Shown in pieces: positions 1 through 11,616 of a DNA stretch of 64,000 bases. Location: the NCBI GenBank assembly GCA_951799425.1, contig OX637393.1, forward strand, positions 7,009,744-7,073,743, in the 5' to 3' direction. The notes beneath the pieces were generated by a model. It searched no databases. It had not been told where the DNA came from and saw nothing but the letters and a program-made list of their open reading frames with translations. The first letter of the stretch is position 1. Every line of letters begins with the position of its first letter. Source of the stretch: Ilex aquifolium (lineage: Eukaryota > Streptophyta > Magnoliopsida > Aquifoliales > Aquifoliaceae). The translations under genes and the position numbers were made by a program.

Positions 1-570
1 GAATAACAAATAAACCACACTGGATATATCTGCCATGTGAGTCTATGAGGCAAGTAATCGTACACCTCAAACTACTTTACCTCTCGATGTGGAGGTAAAA
101 TTGGACAATAGTGTTTCCAAAATCTGACCTAGATGTTCACAGTAACACCTTCTTAAGGTTCATGTACGTTGAGATAAAGGGGTAAACCCTCCTAGTATCA
201 TAGTTACTCGAAAAAATTTAGATTTTTGTGATGACAAAAAATATGGAAAGATGATAACACGTAAGGATCCTTGTATATCGATACCTCATTTAGGTTCTCA
301 AGCTCAATGACAACGGTCATTAAATAAAGAGTAGTGTTATGTTTATCAAAAAGTTTACTAAATCAATCTGAATGGTTGGATAGGTAGGTTCCATCATCAA
401 AATTAATGGGATTCACTGATCTGACTATCCACATTCATTTGGTAAGCTTTTTGACAAAAGATAATTGGTAAGCATAGCATTTTCCTAAAATAAAACAAAG
501 ATAATAGTCAAAACTTATGAAGAATTAAACTCTGAAATCTAAAACAACACATGAATATGAAATATTAGCA
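1..570. other. AT-rich intergenic stretch, nothing recognised
   Basis: No open frame of useful length, no RNA gene and no repeat structure is visible. The AT-rich composition matches the other intergenic parts of the window. Confidence 0.5.
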
Positions 571-2073
571 TTTGGTAACATTGTCAGGTTTCTGTTTTCA
601 AAAATAACAAAAACAAAAACATTTTTATTTTTTCTGTGAAAAAATTAAAATAAAAAACATGTTTGGTAACCACTTCAATTTATATCGTATTTAATAACTT
701 TAAATTAGTCCTCTGCTAAAAAAAATTAAAATTCATTGCCCCAATACATCCGTTAACTTATTAAATAAGATAGAAATCAAAATTTTAAAATCACATAAGT
801 TTTTAAACATACCAATACATCCAATATTCAACATACTACGAAATACATGTCATAGTAAGTCATTATCACTTAACTAAAAACCTAAATAATTAGTACAAAT
901 ATCAAGAATAGTAATGCACAGTATAAGATCAAATTAAATCCATAGCAAGTGAACATCAAAATAATGACTATGAGTGGTGAGTAGTGATAGTGGCGGTGGG
1001 TGGTGGTGACAATTAGTGGCGGAGAATAGTGGTGAGAGGTGGGTGGCGATGGAGGTGTGTAATGCTGGTGGTGACGACGAGAATGGCAAAGAGTAGCGGG
1101 TTGTGATGCCAATGATTGGTGGGTGGTGGTAATAGTGGCAAGTGATGGTGGCAAGCGATAGTGGGTGGTGGTACCACCATTAGCGAAGGGCAGTTGCGGC
1201 GAGTGGTTGCGGTGGCAATGGTAGAGGATAGTGGTGAGAGGGGGTGATGGTGGTAGTGGTGGTGGAGGGTGGTAGGTTATGCTGGCGATGACGGTTCATC
1301 ACACCGCACTGACCAACATCTAGATGTCGTTGGCACCGTCTTCTACTCCAAAAGCAAGCCGGACACCGGCTAGACTGGAAACACACGCCTGCGTGCACAG
1401 GAGGTTGAAGGAAGAAGATTGTCTATATGACGGGACCAAGACAGCATCCTACCCTTAGGGTGACAAGGAACGGTTGGCTGGTGGTAGCTATAGTGTTAGT
1501 TTGGGTGGTAGCAGTGGCGATGGGATAGTGGTGAGAGAGGGATGGTGGCAGTGACGACGAGTGGTGGTAGCTATAGTGGCGATGGGGGTGGTAGTGGTGG
1601 TGACGGGCGGTCGTAGTCGTGGCAATAGTAGTAAGGGAGTAGTGGTGAGTGGTGGTGGAAGATGGTGGCTGTGGGAGTGGTAACGGTTATGGTAGTGGGG
1701 GCGGAGGGTGGTGGTAGTGATGGTGAAGGTGGTGGGTGGAGGGTTGTGGTAGTGGTAACGGTAGTGGAGGTGACGACGGTGGGTGGTAGTGGTGGCGGTG
1801 TAGGTAGTAGTATTGGGTGGAGGGTGATGATGGCGGAGAAGCGTTTTGTTAAGATCTCATTAAGTTGAACCTAAACATCCGCCCGTTTTCAATTTTTGTT
1901 ATTTTTAAAAACAACTATTTTTTGTTTTCAAAAACTCACTCTAAACTGGAAACGTTTTCAAAATAGAGAAAAATAAAAACGGAAGCAAAATATTACCAAA
2001 CGTGTTGTCAGTTTTAATTTTAAAAAAAGTGGAAATAAAAACAAAAAACTGTAAACAAAAATGGTTACCAAAA
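571..2073. mobile_element. Foldback/TIR-like element filled with a GGT-rich repeat
   Basis: The left edge begins TTTGGTAACATTGTCAGG (571) and the right edge, read on the minus strand, begins TTTTGGTAACCATTTTTG (ending near 2073). A second inverted pair, GTTTGGTAACC near 661 and TTACCAAACG near 1992, lies just inside. A/T-rich arms of about 100-190 bp flank the body. I could not find a clear target-site duplication, so the family (Mutator-like or other foldback) is open. The body is dominated by GGT/GTG trinucleotide repeats. Open frames in it (Thr/His/Pro-rich on the minus strand, Val/Gly-rich on the plus strand) are by-products of the repeat. Confidence 0.45.
963..1850. repeat. GGT/GTG-rich low-complexity array
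   Basis: Imperfect runs of GGTGGTGG, GTGGCG and GATGGTGG fill this stretch. They are interrupted by a non-repetitive island at about 1290-1460. The array lies wholly inside the inverted-repeat arms of the element at 571-2073. Confidence 0.7.
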
Positions 2074-2513
2074 GTTTTGAAACATTTAAAAAATAAAGTA
2101 TAAATTTTATACATATATTCTAGCATATTAAACCTGGGTAAAATGCCATAGGTGCTCAACAATATCAAATTTTGATTTTAATCTTTCCTGGTTCCGCACA
2201 GAAAAATTCCATGGTCAAGGTCAAAAAATAGTTCAACAGTCGCTTATAGCCACACTAGAAATTCATAAAACGAAGTTATAAAGGTTCAAATTTTTATCAC
2301 TTCTCAAGTTCTCAAGTCCTACTTTCTATAATTGCCAGTTTTAATTCTCATGATTTTACCTTGGTCTTCATTGACTATAAAATCCCTATCAACTGAACTG
2401 ATTTAGACTTATTGAAGAGAAGCATATGATACGCAAGATATGACCAACAATTATGAGAGGGTTCCGACATAGACTCAAAAGTTATTAGAGTATAAAGTTA
2501 TGATAAGCATACT

Positions 2514-3052
2514 TGTTACTCCAAAATCTATTGAAATCGATGGAAAATTTTCAGTCAATAGACAGTTTACAGACGACTGTTTGTGACAGGTTCAAATTCC
2601 TTGTTTCAAAACTTCATTGGATGAAATTAATGGATAAACACAAAGTACAAGGACCTAATAAAAGATGACTCATTTATTAATTCCATCAAAGGGATTGCGA
2701 TTACAAAAAAGACTTCATAAACACCCTTGATTTGCATCAATAATTGCTTCTTAAAATTAATCTAAAACTACTCCTAAAATACCCAGATCTTGAGTCTTGT
2801 AGGGGTTTGAGTGTGTCATTCATCTTCTCCACTACATGCCCTTTTATAGTTGCAGACTTCTATGATTTTTCATACATCGACAGTTACTAGATGATAACCT
2901 CTAATTAGTTATTCTTCTTTTCAAATATGACTGTGGCTGATCATCTCCTGCCTTTCTTCAAATTCTGTTATGTGGCATCTTTTCAGTGCATTCAGATTGT
3001 CTGATGTCAATACATTGAATATTCATGGGATTTTATAGTTTATGTTTAAACA
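2514..3052 (-). repeat. LTR of the old gypsy-type element (3' LTR on the minus strand)
   Basis: It pairs with 9680-10216 along its full length, starts TGTTACTCC and ends TTTAAACA on the plus strand. Shared blocks include ATTGAAATCGATG and CTAAAACTACTCCTAAAATG/A. Confidence 0.8.
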
Positions 3053-3553
3053 ATGCCCCCTCATTTAATTGGGTTTAATTAATAACCCAAATGAATGAAC
3101 AGTTACGACCGTCGTTTTATTCAAAACACTTATTTAAAGAGTTTTGGCGGCTGAAATGTTCATTTCGCTTTTTTTTTTTCGTTTGCTTCCTGCTTCCTAT
3201 CTTTCTTTTCCTCTTGCAATTATTCTTCTTAGTGCTCGAAATGACTCCAAAAAAACAAAACCCTCCATCTTCATCCTCATCTGAAATCCCTTTCTCACCG
3301 AGATTTCTTACTGATTCAATAGATCATAGTGGGACTCTTGTTCTTGATCCTTCTTTCAAGTCATATGTCTGCGAGAAATTATCGGATCACTACCCTGTTC
3401 ACGAAGGCGAAACCCTAATGCTGAATCAGTCCCAACTTCTATGGAAGTCTTCCTCTCCATTGGTGGAGTAACCCTAATCAACGTTGGGTCGATTGTGTTG
3501 CAAAGTTAGAGCATCATTTTGCCTCTTAATAGAGACGCTATGGTATCTTTGAA

Positions 3554-3934
3554 ATGATTAAGCTCTCCACCTGTGAAACACACATGAGTCAGTGGCTAAT
3601 TGGTGATGCCGCATGTTTCTGGTCCCAAACTTGCAATGTCATGCTCCTTTCTATTGGCATGATGTTCCCAACAATACTAGACATTATTCATCTGACGAGA
3701 CTTCCATTGATAGGTATGGAGGTAAACGCTTGCATCTGTACCAATACTGGGCGTGATTTTGTCAATATCCCTTCCAATATAGGGCATAGTGAACTCATCA
3801 ATCACTTCTTTGCCTCTAAATTTCGTAACTTTTCATTTGTGGAGCATGTTGCTTTCCTTCTCCATTGGCTCTGTCAAGTTTTTTTGTGTGTTCCTAGCTT
3901 CAAGGTAACCAAGAAATATTCAATTGGCTATTAG
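3554..3934 (+). other. Antisense ORF like a plant mobile domain, inside the gypsy-type element
   Basis: A 126-codon frame reads opposite to the surrounding element. Its segment TILDIIHLTRLPLIG resembles the core of the plant mobile domain (PMD, also called aminotransferase-like mobile domain), in which a Pro-Thr-Leu-Asp...Leu-Thr-Gly-Leu-Pro stretch is typical. Pieces of such genes are often carried by plant transposons, and antisense ORFs between pol and the 3' LTR are known in the Tat lineage. I treat it as part of the fossil element. The match is by eye and moderate. Confidence 0.45.
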
Positions 3935-5011
3935 AAAAAAGCTTGTCTTGGCCCCTTTTGTTTTAAGGGCATTGTACAATGGTCTTTTTAATATAACAAA
4001 AAGTAGGATTACTGTCAGCTGTGTCAAAATTAGTTAAAGACAGAGCTAGAATAAGGCTAGAAATAGAGAATTTGCTCTTGAATACTAAGGAATTACTACC
4101 CAACTACCAAGATGGAAGTGGTAAGCTGTTGGTAGTAGCATAAAGTTTGAGGCATACCCAACAACAACTGAGACTGTTGTCAAATGAATGGGACACCTTT
4201 AAGATTCACTTTCCTTTTCCCTAGTATTTTTAGGAAACCATACGGTCTCTTGTGGCTTCTTATATATTTTTTGTTACATAAGTAACTTGGCCACTTGGTC
4301 TTTTGACTAATATAAAAGAAGTTTTCCTTCTATCTATGGCCCACAATCTTTGTTATTATTCATTCATTGGATTATATCATCACTGAAAATACAAAAAAGT
4401 GGTTATAATGAATGGAAATGAATGAAAGTTATTTTATTTTATTTCTAAAATATATAAAACCATCTCCTATTACAGAATAACTTAACACTGTTCAATTTCT
4501 TATTCAAATGGTAGGCTTGCTTGTTTCTACCCTTGTTCACTGTTTTTTGTGCAATTAGGTTACCAGTAAACTTCCCCTTTGTTGGAGGATAAACCTTCAA
4601 TGGGTTGCCTTCCATTTGTGGCATCAGTACTCAGAGGCTCCATTTGGTATCTCATTGACTCCTTGAAAGGCCTTTGGTGTATAACTTCTCATTTGACATC
4701 TAGCTTTACCTAGTCATCTTTTTTTTTTTTGTAGCCATTCACTCTGGTTCATGTTTACTGAACTAATTCCCAACATTTTAGTCCAATCAACAGAGGCATC
4801 ACCCAATGCCTTCTTTTTCTTCCAAGGTATATCTGGATAACCTTGTCAATATGGCTTTAATGGCAGCCATTCGCCATTCTAGGACCTCTTGCAGGTCATA
4901 TTCATTGACTAATGTGGACCCTTCACTTTCTAATCTTGGCTGCAAAAACCTAGATCTGGCCAGGTCATGGCAGATCTGATGCAAGCTACTTGACTCCAAA
5001 AGGCGCACCAA

Positions 5012-6240
5012 GTGCAGGTGGTTAAGTGTAGTAATAATTCGGTAGGTCTAAGGTCGATCCACAGGGATTGAATAGATCGCACGAAGGTAAAAAGGAAGAA
5101 CGATTTGAAGGTTGTTTGATTTGAGAAATTGTTAAAGACTGAAAGAAAATTCTTAAAAGCAAAAGCTACTCTTTAGTTGCGGGATTAGGGATTGTTCATG
5201 CATACCAAATATTATACTTACGCTATTATATTTTGTCTAGGTTAACTTCCAACATTAGTGTAATCAATCAGAATATAAAATTTTGAAAACCAATAATTGA
5301 TTAATATGAAAATATGAATTCAAGAACTAGTTTTGTAAACTCGCACGGAATTATCAGTATCACTCATACCAAGAAATCAATCAAGTTAATGGGTAATTAA
5401 ATAAGTTTACAGAGTTCAACACTTTGATAAAAATCATTCATTCAATCGATTGAGTAATAAAAGGTAATTCATTCAAGAACCATAAAGAATAATTGCATAA
5501 ATAAAATATATGATACACAATCTCCAAACCCTACCCTAACTAAAGAGTAAAAGAAGAACTACTTACTAGGCATGGGTATTTCCTCAAAAGGCTAAAAAAA
5601 ATTCACTAAAGACTAGATCTCCTCTAAGGTTGTCCTTTCTCGTATTTATAAAGAGAGACTCTACAAAATATATTCAGGATCCTTTTTACAACTAAAAATT
5701 CTACCAGGACAAAACAGTCGTGGCCGATGTTAGGAGGCGCTTCCGGACGGACAAGTCGTGTCCGGACGGAAGAGCTGCATTCTAACGCAAACGCTTCGTA
5801 TCGTCATTCTTCATCTGTATTCCCACACCCAAATAGCTTCAATTCTCTCAAATTTGCATCTTCATAGCTGCGCCCAGAAGGGCTTCTTGCGTCTGGATGG
5901 AAGTAGTCAGTGTCGTCAAAGTGAGTTCATCTCCAATTCCAAGGAGTGTCCGATCATTGCGTCCGGACGCACCTATCTATCCAGGAACGTATGGCTCTTG
6001 TCCCCCTTCGTCCAGAGTTGACTATTGACTTCCAATATCACTTCGGTCCCCTTGAATTTACTGTAATCTCCAATTGACTGGTTGATTTACCAAGTATACC
6101 GATTTAACTCATTTTACCTATTTTTACTTGATAAATTAATCAAACACTAAAAATTCGGTGAAAGCATTATATCAAGGGACAATGCATTTAACAGCTTTAA
6201 AATACTGCAATTCTCCATACATAACAGATAAAAAATAGTA
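5012..6240. mobile_element. Repeat inserted within the gypsy-type element, LTR-like, unclassified
   Basis: This block interrupts the protein-like remnants of the host element. It opens with GGTCGATCCACAGGGATTG near 5049, a phrase found in many plant retrotransposon-related repeats. Near 5730-5990 it carries several CGTCCGGACG-type palindromes like those in the copia LTR at 62982. Exact ends and target duplication could not be fixed. It is probably a fossil fragment of an LTR-type repeat. Confidence 0.4.
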
Positions 6241-9200
6241 CTTTCGATGACGAATCATAGGCTTTCTTCAACATACTTGTTGAATTGGTTTTTGCAGTTT
6301 CTTTGTCCAATTGAAGTTAGATCCTTGTGATAGAACTGAGCTTCCACATTATGTGCATCTATAGAAAATGGGTTGGTATCAGTCCAATGCACTTCCATCC
6401 CTTCATCTCTGTCTAATAGGAAGATTAGTGTCTGATGCAGGGATGATGGTACACAACCATTGGTGTGTATCCAATCTCTTCCAAGAAGAACATTGCAATT
6501 AGATGAGGAATCCCCTAAAAAAATGTTGTTATGGTCTTTCTAATGCCTACTTTTAATTGTACATACAATATTCCTATTGTAGAGGATGACCCTCCAGCAA
6601 CTTTTAACATCCTTAAAGGTAGGATGTTGACCACTGCCTCATTATCAATCAATACTTTACTAACTAGTTAACCATCGATATGGGCCTATATGTATAGTGG
6701 TTTCATATGTTTAACAAATTCCTTTCTGGGGAGTGTAATACCACTTTATCTGCCTCCCAGCCTCCTTGTTCTACCCTTATAGACCTCCCATCTGGTCTTG
6801 TTTCATTCACAGTCTCGGTGAAAACTGTCACTGATTCAGTGTTGTCTTCTACATCTCCTACTAATTGATTTGGTTGCCCTGACATAACCTTGAATGCTTC
6901 CGTAGAGCCACTATCATGTTGTGTGATGCATCATCTCTGAGGAGAGGTTTTATATCTTCAAAGTCCACAAGCTGCTCATCTTTGTCTTCTTCTACTTTCT
7001 GTTTTCCTTTTGCTGATGTATTTTTTGGTGTCTTCTCTGGTTCTCCTTTATATATATCTAGAATCTGCTTGAACTCATTAATCTTCCGATCAAATATGTC
7101 TTGCCCTGTTTGGACCTCTTTGACCTCCTTCTGATGTTCCTTTATTTATGTGGGATTTTTCTTCCTCGTCAATGGACATGGCCCTAAATAGGCTTCAAGA
7201 GGAGAAGGATCTCGCATGCTAATCCAAGCAGCAAACTTCCTTTGTTCTCTCCTTTCTTCGTTTTGCTAAGAGCTTGATAACATGCCCCATATGAGAATTT
7301 CGAATGATGAACATGGTGCCATTTTTCATCATGGACTTCAGGGGGATTCACTATTTTAGATCCAGCCTTTGTGATGATCTCAAACCTCCCTTTCCTTTTC
7401 TGATTTTGCTTTTCCTATTGTTCTTGTCTCCTAATCTTCTGTCAAACACTTTCCTTGGCCATCAATGGTTCAACAGAATGGTCCATCCCTTGCAGCCTTT
7501 CTTTCTTGGCTTGGTCACAATAACTTGTGTTTCATGCGATTCTCTAAGTTTCAAGAAAATAATAAGGACCATACACATGTTGGTACTTTGTTTGCAATTT
7601 GAATATGTCTGGGTTTGCACCATCGAATATTTTCTCAAAACCATTGTAGATCTGTACATCTCCTTCTCCTCTGGTGCTGAATTAGAGACCCTTGTTAATG
7701 AATTCTCTTACCACATCATTTAGTGGTATAGCATCTAGCATGACCATTTCCTTGGCACATATGAATCATATAACTAGTGACTCTTCCTCTCTGGCACTAA
7801 GCCTGGTGTGGACTGATACCCTCATCTTGGGAACATTCATTTCTTTGCCAACTAACAAATTGGCAACCATCATGTCTTCCTGCAAATTACCAGAAAACCA
7901 TATTAATATTGACTTCTTTAGGGAATGGGACTTTGTCTACACCCATGGTTTCTTCTTCTTTTGTGACTTACTTAAGCATTCATTTTTCGGATTAAATCCT
8001 ACACACGATTTTTAAAAGTGATGTAATAGTCGAATGCCTAAATGAATTATGTCATTTGTAGTATTATTTTTCCTTTCTTTTTCTGATGGGATATTATGTC
8101 CTTGAGATAAAACAATGAATTTTTGGTTGATTAACTCATCAAAGAGAGCATCACTCATCGATAGATCAAAGGAATACTGTCGAAAGGTTGAAGGTGCATC
8201 CTTCTTGAAAGGATGACTAGATGGCATATCCACAATATCCTCAATTTTTTTTCAAGGTGTCTCACATAATTGGTGACTTTCCTATGATTTGTGCCACATC
8301 TATTTCAATTTCTCTATCGAAGTCTTGAAAATAAGTTCCAAATGAACTATTATTCCTATGCTGCTCATCCCTGAGCAACATCTCATATCTGGTGGCCCTG
8401 GGTAAGAGTTCAAAGAGATCTCTGGACTCCATTCTTTCGAATTTATATCTTAATTCGAAGTCTAAACCATTTTGGGATAGTTTCACTAATTCAACTTTAG
8501 TCAAGTAAACATGACACATGACATTTGTTTTTGCCTTTCTTGAATCTATCAATGTACTGTTCTGCAGATTCATTTAATTTTTGCCTTAATCTTGAAAGAT
8601 CTGTCATCGAAACCTCTAGTTCATTTCTCAATAATTGAGTATGAAACTGCTCTTCTATTTCTTGTCAAATTTGAATTGAATTGGCGTGCAAATTTATGAA
8701 TCAAGCAAAGTTTGTCTTTGTTAAAGATCGTGGGAATAATTTCATCCTTAAATTCCCATTGTTTTCAACTTCCCCACATTAAAAAATGAATATGTCTATC
8801 TATTCTATTGTTGATTGATTCTCTTCACCAGAGTAAAGATGGAATTCTAGAATTTTATACCCCTTTGCGAATTCCTCATAGTCAATCCATGGTGGATATG
8901 ATTTTTTCAACACAGGCCTTTTAATTTTTCTAAGACCAAGGTCATACAAGTCTTGAATCATCTCTACTAGTTGATTCATATTAAAAGTCATGTTTTAGTG
9001 GCCTTCTAAGTTTTCAAATTGGTCAGAGGGTTGCCCTTCTGCCCTTGAGTTGAATTCCTTTATGGGTTCCAGTGGTGGCACGACATGCTTTTCACGGCCT
9101 CTTCTAGGACATTCAAGGGTCATCCTTGGCCCATTTATACCCCTAGGGTTCCTTCCTAAGAAGAAATTAGGAAACGTTTTGACATGTTCCCCATCAAAAT

Positions 9201-9679
9201 CCATATTGAAATGATTTTGGTATGGTGGGTCTGGTCTTTCATTTGTCACCATTGGTGGTGGTCTCCAATTTTCTACAAGAAACACCACAGGATCAGTGTT
9301 TCCTTCTTTTACCATTTGATTTCTAATTACAGTAGTTGATTTCTGATTAATTGGTCCTAACACTGGCATCTAGATATTCATTAACTCATACATGGCTTTC
9401 ACCAAATCTTGTCTAATGCCAGAGTTGGGATTGTGCAATACCTTCTTCAAGTTATGCACAAACTCCTACATCTGCAGAACTATCTTTGCCACTAGATTGG
9501 CCATTTTCTGGATTTGCAACTCCAATGGATTGATACTCGAACTTGCTTCACGATTGCCATTGTTTGGCGTCATTTCCATAGTTTCGTTAGTACCAAACAC
9601 AATCTCTTCTAGCTTCCTTGTTCGAACTATTTTTTAGATCCAAGTTAGTAATGTTGTCCCACTAGGCATGCCAAAAGAT

Positions 9680-10216
9680 TGTTGCTCCAAAATCTATTGA
9701 AATCGATGAAAAAATCCCAATGGATAGACAATTTTCAAGCGATTGTTTGTGATGGGTTCAAATGTCTTGTTTCAGACATCATTGGATGAAATTAATGGAT
9801 AAATACACAGTACGGGGAACTAATAAAAGATGATTCTTTTATTAATTCAATCAAAGGGATTTCGGTTATAGAAATGACTAAATAAATAATCTTAATTTGT
9901 AAAAATAACTGTTTCTTAAACTAATCTAAAACTACTCCTAAAATGTCTAGATCATGGATCTTGTGGGAGGTTTAAGTGTGTCTTTCATTTTCTCCACTAC
10001 ATGCCATTTTATAGCCATAGTCTTCGACGATTTTGCTTCCATCGATAGTTACTAGATGTTAACCTCCAATTAGTTATTCTTCTTTTCAAATATGACTATG
10101 GCTTATCATCTTCCACCTTTTTTTAGATTCTGCCAAGTGACATCTTTTCAATGCATTCAAATTGCCAGATGTTAATACATTGAATATTTCTAGGATTTTA
10201 TATTTATGCCCAAACG
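9680..10216 (-). repeat. LTR of the old gypsy-type element (5' LTR on the minus strand)
   Basis: Direct repeat partner of 2514-3052. The gag-like remnants lie directly to its left and read leftward, which makes this the 5' LTR. Confidence 0.8.
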
Positions 10217-11616
10217 GAACCAAAATATTATTTAGCAAATGATATATGCCATTGAATCAGTAGATCGCACTGGAAAAGTTTTATGGAACCGACTGATCTA
10301 GAAATCTACATGAATTTAGTAAGAAAAATTTGGTAAGGTATTTGGTAAGAGTAGTAAGGTTATCGAGTATAAGCTTTGCTATGTGACTAGCGGTGACCCT
10401 ACACATATGGAGGCCTTAAGAGAACATGTTGTATGAGGCTTCGTAATATTTAGCATAATAATATGGGTAGTACAAAATAATTATCAAGAATTAATATTCA
10501 TTAATTTTACAAAAAATTTAGGTTCGATGGAGCAGCAGTAGATGTTGAGAGTTGGATAACTCCATATCATGCTAGATCTAACTGTCCTTAGTAAAGTCTT
10601 GAACAAAATTTCAAAAGGCTATGCATCTATTCGGGTTACAATTTAAAATAATTAGGTAATAGACAATTAATTAGCTCATCAATTTTGATTGCAAGACATG
10701 AAACATCTACGGTTGGTATACGTATTCAAAATAGTAATATACAAAATACATAGCCAATTTTGACTAACAAATGCAGTATAAGACACAATTAGAACAATTT
10801 TAATCTAATACAATGATTTATTGCTCCATAATATAACAACCAAACAACCCCATAGTGTTAAGAGAAAATATATGTTTTCACATTTATCTAATAAGATAGC
10901 TAGAGACTTAAAACAAAAATTATATAATCCATAAACAATTAGATAGGCCCTAGGCAGCCACCTTAGTGCCTATGCCTCACCGACCCTATATGTGATTTAT
11001 AGGGCCAATAAGTGTGTATAATTTAGAACTAACAAAAAGAAATAAATGTTACACACAATACCAACCAAACCATTATTGCTCTCATTTGAAATTGTTGTCT
11101 CTCTTTTGCTAATCTTTCTTTTTTAATTTCTTCCATTTTTTTGTCAACAGTTTTGGCTAGATTATTTTCTGAATGAGTTGTGTGATCCAATGAACTTGAA
11201 CCATTGGGGTTGCAATTCCATTAGTTTGTCGATTTGTAAATGACCTTGCGGAAGTTTCACTTTAGTCTATTTAACATCTATTTTCTCAATATTTATTGAT
11301 TTCACATTACACCAAAATTCATATGAAAATAGACATTAGACGACGAAATAGTCATGTGTTGGGACAATGTGAAACCCAAAGGGGGAAGTTTGAAACGTAT
11401 TAACATAGTTGATGGGACAATGTGTTAGGCCCATGACCATTTTGGGTCAAAAATTACATGGTTGTTTAGTTTTGGTGTAGTAGGGGATAAACAATCCCCC
11501 TCCCCCCTCCCCCAAAAAAAGAAAAAAAAAATAAAGCAAAATTTGTCCAATTGCTTGAGAGAACAACGAATAATTAAAGCATTTATTAAACATTCTTTTT
11601 GTTTTGCATTTTGCAG
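10217..11616. other. Intergenic or intronic AT-rich stretch before LRR kinase copy 1
   Basis: No LRR, signal-peptide or kinase-type coding sequence is visible here. The last part (about 11500-11616), with its pyrimidine-rich tract and TTTTGCAG end, is the 3' end of an intron. The 5' exons of copy 1 are therefore not in this stretch. Confidence 0.55.

Larger units (their letters stand above)
2514..10216 (-). mobile_element. Old, broken Ty3/gypsy-type LTR retrotransposon
   Basis: Two direct repeats of about 538 bp (2514-3052 and 9680-10216) both begin TGTT(A/G)CTCCAAAATC and are the LTRs. By eye they differ at roughly 15% of sites, so the insertion is old. Coding remnants lie on the minus strand. 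Gag-like segments occupy about 8000-9370, next to the 5' LTR at the right. An aspartic-protease-like segment with a LIDN..VNILP motif lies near 6250-6890. The sequence just inside the right LTR (minus strand TTTTGGCATGCCTAGTGGGA) resembles the primer-site region of some plant gypsy elements. A plus-strand ORF (3554-3934) lies inside in antisense. Reverse transcriptase and integrase are not recognisable. The element is decayed, with well over ten breaks. Confidence 0.75.

Noticed and set aside
882-1398. Minus-strand ORFs rich in Thr, His, Pro and Ser
   Set aside because: They translate a GGT-type repeat. Composition alone explains the open frames, and no domain is seen.
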